Assembly (NCBI RefSeq): GCF_036287215.1
Contig: NZ_CP142860.1
Span: forward strand, 2,294,001 to 2,358,000
Origin: Caproiciproducens sp. CPB-2
GTDB lineage: Bacteria; Bacillota; Clostridia; Oscillospirales; Acutalibacteraceae
DNA: 64,000 nucleotides
Reading direction: 5' to 3'
Shown here: piece by piece, positions 27,406 through 35,652 of the stretch
Numbering within the stretch: position 1 is the stretch's first letter
Layout of the letters: every line of letters starts with the position of its first letter
Translations under genes and position numbers: made by a program
The notes under the pieces: generated by a model
What the model was told of the DNA's origin: nothing
Database searches by the model: none
The model's input: only the letters and a program-made list of their open reading frames with translations

Positions 27406-28754
27406 CACTTCTCCTGTTCGGCCTGTTTTTCCGGCTTCACAAGTTCCGGCTGCTTTTCCTTCCACTCATCGAGCAGCTTGATGATCTGATCCTTCATTTC
27501 GCGTGGGGTCTTTTCCTTTCCGAAATACTGAGAAAGCTCCTGACTTGAAATAATCACTTTGTCTACCTCCTTTTTTTCTTCGAGCATGATGCCGTCGATC
27601 ACATCGCCGTTAAGCATTCCTTTTTGGTCAAGCTCCCGCATCCGCTGTGCCTGTGACAGCGACGGGGCCGACTGCTGGCCCTCAATGGCGACGGCGATAT
27701 ACCGCTGATTTTTCGGTTTGATGAAAGACATCTCCACCGCGGGAGTGAACGAAATCTTCTTATCGTCCACCATTTTCATCAGGTCGGGAACGAGGTCGTT
27801 GAGCTTAATATACCGTTGAACCTGTTTGACCGTCATTTTATTGCGCTCGGCCACGACCGTGTTGGAACGCTGTCCGTTTTCCGATTTGGGGCTGTCCTGA
27901 CCCGAAATGGAGAGGTCGCCGCGTGCACCCTGCCGCTTGATGGCCTCCAACTGCATTTTCAGGGCTTTGGCCCGTTCGCTCGGCAGGATGTTTTCACGCT
28001 GATTGATGTTGTCCTCCACCATCTGCGTGATTGCCTCGTCGTCGGAGAGGTTGCGGACAATGCAGGGCATGTCCGCATATCCGGCCAATTCGCTGGCTTT
28101 CTGGCGACGATGGCCGGATATGATTTCGTACCCGCCATCCTCACGGGGCCGGACAATGGCGGGCTGCGTTACGCCTTTGTCCTTGACGCTCTCCACCATC
28201 GCCCGCATGTCATCATCGTCCCGAACTTGGAACGGATGATTTTTGAAAGCATGAAGCTCGGACAGATTGAGGAAAACAATCTGCTCCGTCTCGCCCTTGC
28301 GCGGTGGCTCCTTTGGCGGTTCCGGCTCCGGGGCCGGGGTTTGCTCCTTTGCCGGGGCCTTTTTTGCGGCGGTTGATGTCTGTTTTTCCGCGCGGGGCTG
28401 GCGCTCCTTTTTGGGAGACTTAGCCGTTTTTTCCGCTCCCAGTTTTCCCGGTGCGACGGCCTGTTTGGTATTATCCGTCTTTTGGGGACTGCCCCTGTGT
28501 TCGGGTTTCTTTCCCGACATAAGCTCGTTGATTTTGCCGGACGAAACAACCACGTCACCGGGGGCGGGAATGTGCTCGCCGTCGATGTCTGACGGCGTGG
28601 GTGGATCAATCGGTTTTTTGTCGTCATGGGCCAGCGCCGCTGTTTCTTCGGCGGTCGGTTCCGGGACGGCGGAAGCGGTTTTTTCCTCTGCCGGAGCCTC
28701 ACCGACCGGCCCGGTTGCCGCTTCCTCCGGCATATTGGGTTCGTCTTTTGTCAT
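27405..28754 (-). CDS. ParB-family partition protein
   Basis: A 449-aa ParB/RepB/Spo0J-type protein. Residues 1 to about 150 are low-complexity (Lys, Pro, Glu, Ala), then comes the ParB CTPase/nuclease-like domain: LSELHAFKNHPFQVRDDDDM, SGHRRQKASELAGYADMPCI, MVEDNINQRENILPSERAKA, and a helix-turn-helix (MTVKQVQRYIKLNDLVPD). Such proteins are usual in Tn1549-type elements, often with a ParA that is missing here. It could bind one of the element's repeated palindromes, but this is only inference. GGGGGAAAA lies upstream of the start. Confidence 0.85.
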   Translation of the reverse strand: MTKDEPNMPEEAATGPVGEAPAEEKTASAVPEPTAEETAALAHDDKKPIDPPTPSDIDGEHIPAPGDVVVSSGKINELMSGKKPEHRGSPQKTDNTKQAVAPGKLGAEKTAKSPKKERQPRAEKQTSTAAKKAPAKEQTPAPEPEPPKEPPRKGETEQIVFLNLSELHAFKNHPFQVRDDDDMRAMVESVKDKGVTQPAIVRPREDGGYEIISGHRRQKASELAGYADMPCIVRNLSDDEAITQMVEDNINQRENILPSERAKALKMQLEAIKRQGARGDLSISGQDSPKSENGQRSNTVVAERNKMTVKQVQRYIKLNDLVPDLMKMVDDKKISFTPAVEMSFIKPKNQRYIAVAIEGQQSAPSLSQAQRMRELDQKGMLNGDVIDGIMLEEKKEVDKVIISSQELSQYFGKEKTPREMKDQIIKLLDEWKEKQPELVKPEKQAEQEK

Positions 28755-28840
28755 ACGTTTTTCCCCCTTGCTGATTTTTTGCAGTAAAAAAGGGCCGAGA
28801 AAATTCCCCGCCCATTCTGCCTGTTTTGAAAATGACCGGC

Positions 28841-29536
28841 TTAATCCGCAATCGTGAAATCCAGCGTCAGTTCATGCGAAACGGTTCGCGCGTTTGCCCA
28901 GGCTAAGCCGAATTTAGCGGTAAGCGCCAGATCCCCCGATGCTCCGTTCGCGCCGAGCGTCCCCAACGGCACTTCCGACGCAAGATCGCCCATATAAACG
29001 GGAGCGTCCCGGTCAATCTTCGTCCAGCCAGAACCGGCTGTTTTACCAATTTCTACGCCGAGTGCCATGCCGCTTCCGGTTTGCGCCGCCGTCAGGCTAT
29101 TCCAGTCCGAATAGGACGTAGGGGCGGCGTCACCGATTCCGGCGGTCGCTTTCAGGCCCGCGACAGAAACCCCGACGGGGAAAGTAGAGTTATTGGTGAT
29201 TGGAATGTCCGGCGCGGTGAACGGCGTATCGCTGTTTGGGTCGATGGTATAGCTGATACTGACCGGGTGCGTCACGGACACCAGTTCATCCGTATGGTAG
29301 TGCGCGACAGCCGAAATGTTCCCGGCGTTGTCCACGGCGGCGATATGAATGTAAAAGCTGCTGCCGGACGGACGGGGAAAAGTGTAGCTGTCCGCCGTAG
29401 TTGTAATGCTCCCGTCCGGGACGGTATCCGGCTTATCATCCACCACTATGGAATAGCCTTTCATCCCGGTTTTTAGGGATGTTGATATAACCGGGGAATC
29501 GTATTTCGCGCCGTCGTTTTGCCCTGTGGCCTCCAC
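28841..29536 (-). pseudogene. C-terminal fragment of a surface/adhesin-like protein
   Basis: A 231-residue Ser/Thr/Asp-rich beta-type sequence (KGYSIVVDDKPDTVPDGSIT, YIHIAAVDNAGNISAVAHYH, LVSVTHPVSISYTIDPNSDT) ending HELTLDFTIAD, like the C-terminal part of large repeat-containing surface proteins carried by conjugative elements. The frame is open a few codons upstream (YQYYVEATG) then meets a stop at about 29550; there is no signal peptide or start. It marks the truncated left end of the element. Exact family not recognised. Confidence 0.65.
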
Positions 29537-29679
29537 ATAGTATTGATACTAAAGGAATTGGAGGACTGCCCCTTAACCGAGTTTTAGTAGATATAAAGTA
29601 AATAAATTAGCTGAGTGGCAGCATACCAGATAATTAGGGTGCGCGAGCTAGACAATTACGGCAATTTTAAGTTTTTCGG

Positions 29680-29758
29680 TGTAAATATTGCTTGCAGATT
29701 GCCCGTAAACCATTGATATTACTTGATTTCTTCAAGTCCTATAATTTCACTCCGACCA
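29680..29758. repeat. 79-bp imperfect direct repeat, copy 1
   Basis: 62 of 79 positions identical to copy 2 at 30770-30848, most differences transitions. Conserved blocks are TGTAAATA, TTGATATTACT and CACTCCGACCA at the right end. The two copies bracket the HEPN gene. Confidence 0.8.
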
Positions 29759-29761
29759 TTG

Positions 29762-29793
29762 AAAAGACCGTCGACTTTTGTCGACGGTCTTTT
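29762..29793. terminator. bidirectional terminator
   Basis: Perfect stem AAAAGACCGTCGAC / GTCGACGGTCTTTT with a TTTT loop, 4 bp after repeat copy 1. Confidence 0.85.
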
Positions 29794-29937
29794 ATTTGCT
29801 TGTATTTATGCAGGTTACGGGCTTTATATATGGTATAAGTCCTATAATTACCCTCGAAAGAAAAATTGAGTGACGGGATTTATCGGTAAGTGGTATAATG
29901 GCCATAAAACAAATAAATTTCAGGGGAAGTGTACGTT

Positions 29938-30765
29938 GTGAGTATTTTTGGTGTAGGAACGGAAACCTATTTATATGTTAATGGACTAACCATCAACAAA
30001 GCCCTCCTTATTAGCAATAACAAAACGCTTATGCCAGTAAAATGCAAATTGCCTTTAGACACAATTTCTAAACTAATTAAAAGGGACGTTGATTTTGCTA
30101 TTGCTATTTTATGTTCAGGATCACTATCATCACAACTGAAAATTGAAGCTGAAAATCCAAAGGATTTAGCTATCTCAGCATGGAATGCTCAATGGGATTT
30201 AATTCTACTAAGTGCTATATTCAATTGTAATTGTGTTTGTAATTTACAGTGCACACAGCCTTTGGAAGAAATTTCAAGTGACTCAGCACTTCAAGTTACA
30301 AATTATCATATGAAAGGATTGATTAATGAACCCTATACTGTTACTGATGAAAATTGCAAGTGGATTAACCAATATTTTTCTAATGCTCAAGCCTTAATAG
30401 AGAACGATTCCTTTATGATGGCTGTTCACTCAATGGCTACATATAAATGGAACCCTCATCCAAGAGTGCAATTGGCGATTTTGTGGGCGGGCATAGAATC
30501 GTTGTTTAGAATAAATAGTGAATTAAGTTTTAGAATTAGCCTATACATATCTAAATTTCTATCTGATAAGAATAGCGATGAAGCTAAAAAGATATTTGAT
30601 GATGTCAAAAGTTTGTATAAATCTCGTTCTTCTGCTGTTCATGGAGACAATATTAAAGGTGATAGTACTACTCTTGTAGTAAGATCTTCTTCTCTTCTTA
30701 ATAGGCTTATCGTAAAATGTATAGAAATAAATGGTTTGCCAGATATAGAGAATTTAATTTATTAG
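29938..30765 (+). CDS. HEPN-domain protein (Apea-like), possible toxin/defence gene
   Basis: A 275-aa protein of unknown specific function. The second half is a predicted HEPN (Apea-like) domain: LAILWAGIESLFRINSELSF then the ribonuclease motif R-x4-H in KSRSSAVHGDNIKG. HEPN proteins often act as RNases in abortive infection or toxin systems. The first half has no recognised domain. GTG 29938 is preferred over GTG 29929 because AGGGG lies 11 nt upstream. The gene is far more AT-rich than its neighbours, stands alone, and is bracketed by 79-bp direct repeats, all signs of acquisition. No antitoxin gene is seen. Confidence 0.6.
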   Translation: MSIFGVGTETYLYVNGLTINKALLISNNKTLMPVKCKLPLDTISKLIKRDVDFAIAILCSGSLSSQLKIEAENPKDLAISAWNAQWDLILLSAIFNCNCVCNLQCTQPLEEISSDSALQVTNYHMKGLINEPYTVTDENCKWINQYFSNAQALIENDSFMMAVHSMATYKWNPHPRVQLAILWAGIESLFRINSELSFRISLYISKFLSDKNSDEAKKIFDDVKSLYKSRSSAVHGDNIKGDSTTLVVRSSSLLNRLIVKCIEINGLPDIENLIY

Positions 30766-30769
30766 TGTT

Positions 30770-30848
30770 TGTAAATACTACTTGCCGACCGCCTGCAAAC
30801 CGTTGATATTACTGTGTTTTCCCAAATCCTACAATTCCACTCCGACCA
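30770..30848. repeat. 79-bp imperfect direct repeat, copy 2
   Basis: Starts 5 bp after the HEPN stop codon; aligned without gaps to copy 1 with 17 mismatches and an identical final 12 bp. Confidence 0.8.
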
Positions 30849-31252
30849 GCTTTATGATAACTCTCCAGCTGCGCTGACCACATAGCCAGAGAGATATAAT
30901 CATATTATTGCTTGGCATCCGGAAGCCGGTTCCGCCGCATATCCACATTTCTGGTGCAGATAAGATCTATCGCGTTTTCAGGGAGTCCAGAGGCTCGCTC
31001 CGAGCTTTATATCACCTCGTTCCACATTTTCGCTCATTATCGCGTAGCTTGAATTTGGTTCGGTCCAATAAACTCCGGTATTACTCTTCCGGCAAGCATA
31101 GGTAGCAAGCTGACACGAGCATTTGAAATGATAGTTCAAATGCTGGTCTTGACTCACTAACTAAGTTGTCAAGGAACGCCAGCCTCGTGCTGTGACTGCA
31201 TCGGTCATGATGAGGTACACAATGTTTGTCATTGTGGAGATATGAGAAAAAC
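30849..31252. other. intergenic region, no gene
   Basis: No coding frame is supported. A perfect hairpin AGCATTTGAA/TTCAAATGCT lies at 31118-31144 and a smaller CACAATG/CATTGTG hairpin near 31212. May be remnant element DNA. Confidence 0.4.
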
Positions 31253-31293
31253 AAAAGTCTGCACCCTAATGGCCACATAAGGGTACAGACCTT
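31253..31293. terminator. terminator-like hairpin
   Basis: AAGTCTG-C-ACCCT pairs with AAGGGTACAGACCTT around about 11 nt, in the spacer downstream of the minus-strand AbrB-like gene. The A-run to its left (31247-31253) fits minus-strand termination. Confidence 0.5.
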
Positions 31294-31370
31294 GACATGT
31301 ATCCGAAATGCGTGTTAAAATAACACCGCATAAAACGGCATTCACAAGTCATAATGGGGTCGTTGCCCAC

Positions 31371-31703
31371 TTATGGCGCAAGGCGATTAACTGTTTGGTC
31401 GACGGTTTTTCGCCTGTGGATGCTTTTTGTTATACACAAAAAATCAGTCCCTTTTGGGCAGATGATAATCCCTTCGGTAGTGGCCACGAGGTAAACACAG
31501 TCCCCGATCTGGATGTGGTTTGATCGCGCCCATTCAACAGGAAGATTAAACCGGCTAATGCTAAGCTTCAGGCTTTTATTGCATTGCATGTAGACCTCTG
31601 ACGTTTCATGGATGCCATAAAGCTTGCGGATACTTTTGTCGATCACGATCCGGTGCCTTGCTGAAACGATTGCCGGCAGGCCAATGATTTTTAGATATTT
31701 CAT
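31371..31703 (-). CDS. AbrB/SpoVT-like small protein of the decayed element
   Basis: A 110-aa protein starting MKYLKIIGLPAIVSARHRIV with an AbrB-like swapped-hairpin pattern (VDKSIRKLYGIHETSEVYMQ-type, here IVIDKSIRKLYGIHETSEVY), then a second beta-rich part (RSNHIQIGDCVYLVATTEGI). Start chosen for GGAG at 7-nt spacing. Function unknown; DNA binding is likely by fold. It belongs to the region of decayed conjugative genes. Confidence 0.5.
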   Translation of the reverse strand: MKYLKIIGLPAIVSARHRIVIDKSIRKLYGIHETSEVYMQCNKSLKLSISRFNLPVEWARSNHIQIGDCVYLVATTEGIIICPKGTDFLCITKSIHRRKTVDQTVNRLAP

Positions 31704-31845
31704 TTCTAATCTCCATTCATAAAAAATGAGCAGACCGGGATTGTTCCTGATCTGCTCTTGTTTTTTCGATGTGGTTCCCCATTCTTTCAAAGCAGGGAAA
31801 AAAAGGGCGGGCATTGCTTATTAAAAAATCATCCATGGCTGCATT

Positions 31846-32506
31846 TTACCCATCACCGGATTTATCACTTTCATATTTTCTCTTATGGAGAAGTTTCCAC
31901 TTAGCCATCTTAGAGATAAAGTCTTTTTTTCTCTGCTTTAACGTAGCCTTCGTTGTGGAATTAGTTTCTTGGGGTGTCATAAGCCGCAGCTTTAGCAGAC
32001 GAGAAACGGTCAACGGCTTCGCTGAGATGTATTTCTGCCGGCGCGGGAGCAGGCAGCTGTGCACCTGTCTGCCGGGTACCGTGCTAACCATCGGATTCTC
32101 GCCGGCTGGAATATCTGCCGGCACATTGGGTATGTATTCGGGAATTTCAATCTGTTCAAAGGTCTCCTTCGCCTGTGGAAGGTCTATTATATCTTGTTTT
32201 GTGTCTTCTTTTTTGTCCATGCCTGGCTGATCTGAAGGTCCCGAAATCTGTGGCTCAGTGAATACTGTGTACCGATTTGAAGTCTGCCCGTTATTTAAGC
32301 GGTGACGCAGCTCGGAAATGACCATACCCGCCTTTTCCAGTTCCCGTAAAGCCCTCGTCACCGTCGCTACATCTTACAAGCCTCCGCAATCGTCCTTTTA
32401 GACGGCAAGCATTCGCCGTTGATGTTGCTGCAGCTTCTGAAATAAAGAGAGCAGCCAGAAAAGCGACGGCTGCTATAGACATAACAATGGCAATTGTACT
32501 TGGCAT
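31846..32506 (-). pseudogene. helix-turn-helix replication-type protein, fused and frameshifted
   Basis: A strong ribosome site (AAGGAGG, 8 nt) precedes ATG 32506, starting a short hydrophobic peptide (MPSTIAIVMSIAAVAFLAAL). Within about 30 codons the meaningful frame switches: NINGECLPSKRTIAEACKM matches the recognition region of HTH proteins found in element replication modules, then a second shift at about 32378 continues as VTRALRELEKAGMVISELRH and runs to 31846. So this is a deletion fusion of a small membrane protein to an HTH protein, with one more indel. The long C-terminal tail is charged. Confidence 0.55.
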
Positions 32507-32535
32507 AATTTTTTCCTCCTTAAAAAGGATATAAG

Positions 32536-32558
32536 AAAAGCACCTCCGAAGAGGCGCT
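32536..32558 (-). terminator. terminator of the NYN gene
   Basis: Minus strand: AGCGCCTC, loop TTCG, GAGGTGCT, then TTTT. It lies about 80 nt beyond the NYN stop codon. Confidence 0.7.
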
Positions 32559-32636
32559 AACAGATCTAATTAACGTACTATTTGAACATAATGGGAAATT
32601 ACATACTAAGCGGTACTGAATTACGATAGTACGCGA

Positions 32637-33188
32637 TTAGCCCATCTCTATCCTTTTTGATAAAAGTAATTGAATAATAGAAATCCTCCAGGTTGACAAA
32701 TTTCCGTTTCGTTCGGCATAATCTTTAAGTGCTCTGCTGCATGTTTTATTCCATGCGTAGATTTCAATATTCCAGCCAAACTTTTCTTTAATACGCTTCA
32801 AATCCGATAAAAATCCTTCTCCCAATTGTTTACCAGCTCCATCACCAGTTAAAATTGCCATTGTTGATGGCTCATTATCAATTGCAGTACGTAACATCAT
32901 GGTTTGTAATGACATGTCAACACTTTCTTGCTCCTTTCCATCTGCTGTCTTATTAAGCAATTGAAGTTTGATTCCCATATTCTGAAGGTAATCCCACAAT
33001 GCGTCGCTCGGTGGCGGAACGCTACCTGATAGATAGGCACAATCAACATTCCTGTTCTTACAAACAAGCTGAAATAGCTTTGTAAAATCAGTTCGAAATA
33101 GTTCTCTTGGTGCTTTAGGTTCGAGTTCTGGCCGCACCGTCTCAAGTCCAGATATGTGAATATTTGAGTTGTCCCCAAAAATGTACAT
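32637..33188 (-). CDS. NYN/PIN-fold ribonuclease-like protein
   Basis: A 183-aa protein of the NYN (LabA/PIN-like) family, metal-dependent RNases. Acidic cluster residues are visible: MYIFGDNSNIHISGLE (Asp6), ESVDMSLQTMMLRTAI and MAILTGDGAGKQLGEG. It is AT-rich and has its own terminator. The region upstream is a 170-bp AT-rich promoter area. Whether it is element cargo, a toxin or a defence gene cannot be told. The frame is intact, unlike its neighbours. Confidence 0.8.
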   Translation of the reverse strand: MYIFGDNSNIHISGLETVRPELEPKAPRELFRTDFTKLFQLVCKNRNVDCAYLSGSVPPPSDALWDYLQNMGIKLQLLNKTADGKEQESVDMSLQTMMLRTAIDNEPSTMAILTGDGAGKQLGEGFLSDLKRIKEKFGWNIEIYAWNKTCSRALKDYAERNGNLSTWRISIIQLLLSKRIEMG

Positions 33189-33365
33189 ATTATATTTCCT
33201 CCATTATGTATAATAAATGTTAATTTAGTATTTCGCCTAATGCTATTATCCGAATATCTAAAAAATTTAGATTTCCAATTTATCATCTTCTTATATTACA
33301 TTATATTTTTATTTTTTGTCTAATTCAACTAATTTTACCAAATTATGAATTATTGATCATATTTA

Positions 33366-34313
33366 TTACCCATATTTCAAATCATCATTCCAATCCTTTT
33401 TGATAGACTTCAAAATACTCACTTCATAAGGCCGCTGCAATTGTTCTCGCGTTTCTTCGGACAGATCTTCCACATACATCCCTTGGGAAAGCCTATGCAG
33501 TGTTTCCTGAATAATTGCGTCGGCCTTGATACCGGCGGCGTCATTATCCATGCATAAAACGATTTGATGGATTCCCAGATACTCTGATAGGAAGCGGAGC
33601 AAGGCGAGTGGAGCCGTGCAGCCCAAGGCAAGGTAGCTATGTTTCTGCCATCCTTCTCTTTTGTTAAGGGTAATGAAGGACAGCATGTCAATAGGTGCTT
33701 CAAAGACATAGAGTCGCTCTGATCCACCGTGGTAATTGAAGAAAAAATCTTTTTCAGAGCCGTCTACATCACCCCGGTATGGCTTTTCAGTAAGCGTTAA
33801 GCGTTCCTTTCTGATGAGCCGCCTTGGCCTTGCCGGTTGAATCGTATCCGACAAAGACGGCGTTATGTGTGCTGGCGCTTTCATATAGGCTTCGGTTATG
33901 TACAAAGAAGGAAATGATTTCAGAATCAATGCGCCGTTCCTGCATCAGATAGGCATAAACACGCTTCATATTGCGGCTCTTACCGGGCAGCACGAACGGG
34001 CGCCGTTCTCTTCCTTTTTTTAGCGTGATCTTTCAAACTCAATTCCGTTATAATCCTTGCAGTTCAGCGTACAAACGGCATCCTGAAACCGCATGTTAAA
34101 AAAGGTGCAGAGGAAATCAATCGCGGTTCCTTTGTCGCCGGTGGAGTGATCATAGAAAATGTGTCCGCGAAACTTGACGCTGTGGTTAGCTGCCCACATC
34201 CATTCTGTGCCACTCCGCTCGGATTTTTCTCCCTTCGCGTCCAGAATGTTCTTAATCTCCGTATGCGCGGCTACATAGATTTCTTCTTCCGTAAACGGTA
34301 TGAATTTTGACAA
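33366..34313 (-). pseudogene. DUF3991/TOPRIM primase-like protein, frameshifted twice
   Basis: Element primase-like gene in three frames: residues from a TTG at 34313 (SKFIPFTEEEIYVAAHTEIK ... RFQDAVCTLNCKDYNG, zinc/DUF part), then MKRVYAYLMQERRIDSEIIS (DUF3991) in a second frame, then EKPYRGDVDGSEKDFFFNYH and the TOPRIM motif VLCMDNDAAGIKAD in a third. One shift is an extra A at about 33803 (CTT-A-ACG), the other lies at a seven-A run near 34016. The joined product would be about 310 aa. Confidence 0.75.
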
Positions 34314-34325
34314 ATGAATTCCCCC

Positions 34326-35486
34326 CTACATTATTTCTTCCTGATCGTCATATTGATGGCCGTGGACTTCTTTGAGTGCCTTATATAATAAATCCGGGTC
34401 AGGGTTCCCCTGCAGGATTTTTTGAAATCCTGCGAGAGCGGCCGCATAGATTAGCTGCGCTTTGAGTGCGTCAACAGGGATGCCTTCCCCTTTCTGTCAT
34501 TCTGGCGAGCTGAAACTGAGAATAAGGATCGCCTTTCACAGCGCTCATGGAAAACCATTGCGCTGCAGCGGCGTAATTCTGAGCCGTGCCGTTCCCGGAG
34601 TAAAACATCAGTGCAATTTTGCGTTCCATGCCTGCATCCGGCTGCTTATGATCGAGAGAAATAAATCCGGAAATCGCTATAGAGCAGAATTTCTGTGCCA
34701 GTGAATCATCTTTAGGAATTTCCTTTCCCGCTGATAAAAGCAAGCCCAGCTGATATGCTGCAAAAGGATTCCCTTTCTCTGCGCATTTTCGGAACCAATC
34801 AACAGCACCCTGTACGTTCTTTTCCACGCCGATACCGGATAGCAAAGCTTTGGCAGCTGCAAACTGAGCGAATTCATGCCCCAGCTTTGCCGCCGCCAAA
34901 AAGTATTGGAGAAGTTTTTTGGAAAGAGAGTCTATTTGCTTTCTGTTCAGCTGATCGGTGGAGCCGCTCTGGATATCTGACAAAATATCGTCGATCTTTT
35001 TTTTCAGGTTGTCCCGGATCTCCGTCTTATGCTCATAAATATGCCGCCTTTCATCTTATTGATGCCGGACACGTTCAGGTGGCCGACTTTCGGATTATCG
35101 GTAAATACAAAAAGGTGGATGTGAGGATAATGTGTTGTATTATGCATTCCGGCGTACCAGTGAAGGTCGGATACGGGGATATTGGACGCTTTCGCAATGA
35201 CATCAATCTTCTGCAGGACCAGATCGCGCCAAGGCTTTTGATGATCATACCCCAGCGCATCGGCATCTTCCCGCCGCAGGGAGATAACGTGCGTCCAAAT
35301 GCTTGCGATTTCCTCCTGAAGGCTATACGCTCCCTCCCGACGATAATAAATCCATGTCCAATCCGTTATTACGTCGGGGACAACTCCGACCCATCTCGCC
35401 GCTTCCTCCCTTGGGAGATTTCCTGCTGTATATTCTCTTGTTGTTCTTTCCTTTTCCGCTATCGCTATTTTGCTTTTTCTTGACAT
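34326..35486 (-). pseudogene. MobP3-type relaxase with Sel1 repeats, chimeric and frameshifted
   Basis: The first 35 residues (MSRKSKIAIAEKERTTREYT, REEAARWVGV) look like the HTH of an IS3-family OrfA. The text then switches into a MobP3 relaxase (THVISLRREDADALGYDHQK, metal motif HNTTHYPHIHLFVF). A shift near 35035 continues as EHKTEIRDNLKKKIDDI, then Sel1-like repeats (EFAQFAAAKALLSGIGVEKN, NPFAAYQLGLLLSAGKEIPK, ALMFYSGNGTAQNYAAAAQW). A further shift near 34490 leads to a final segment GIPVDALKAQLIYAAALAGF. The relaxase is N-terminally cut and non-functional. Confidence 0.7.
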
Positions 35487-35652
35487 AGCAATGCTCCCTT
35501 CATGTTCAACAGTGTTTTTCTCTTTCACTGTCTCTCAAAAGGGAGCATATAAAAAATCCGGTGGTCAAAATTTTAATTTTTTAGTTCATCTTGCGGCTCT
35601 TGCTTTACTTTTTGTTTGTGTAATTTTAAGGACACTGCTAAAAGCAATTCCG
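35487..35652. other. AT-rich stretch, possible insertion-sequence end
   Basis: The bases just upstream of the OrfA-like start resemble the leader of an IS3-type element (ribosome site AAGGGAG at 35497-35503). No terminal repeat partner or transposase core was found. Confidence 0.3.

Larger units (their letters stand above)
29551..29937. other. AT-rich intergenic region before the HEPN gene
   Basis: Holds direct-repeat copy 1, a terminator, and a candidate promoter: GTGACG (29870-29875), 18-bp spacer, TATAAT (29894-29899). The 13-mer AAGTCCTATAATT occurs at 29734 and again at 29837. No gene. Confidence 0.5.

Noticed and set aside
29680..29758. Repeat copy 1 as a tRNA gene end or tRNA fragment
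   Set aside because: CACTCCGACCA and TTCAAGTCC look tRNA-like, but the spacing between T-arm and acceptor is too long and no 5' half exists.
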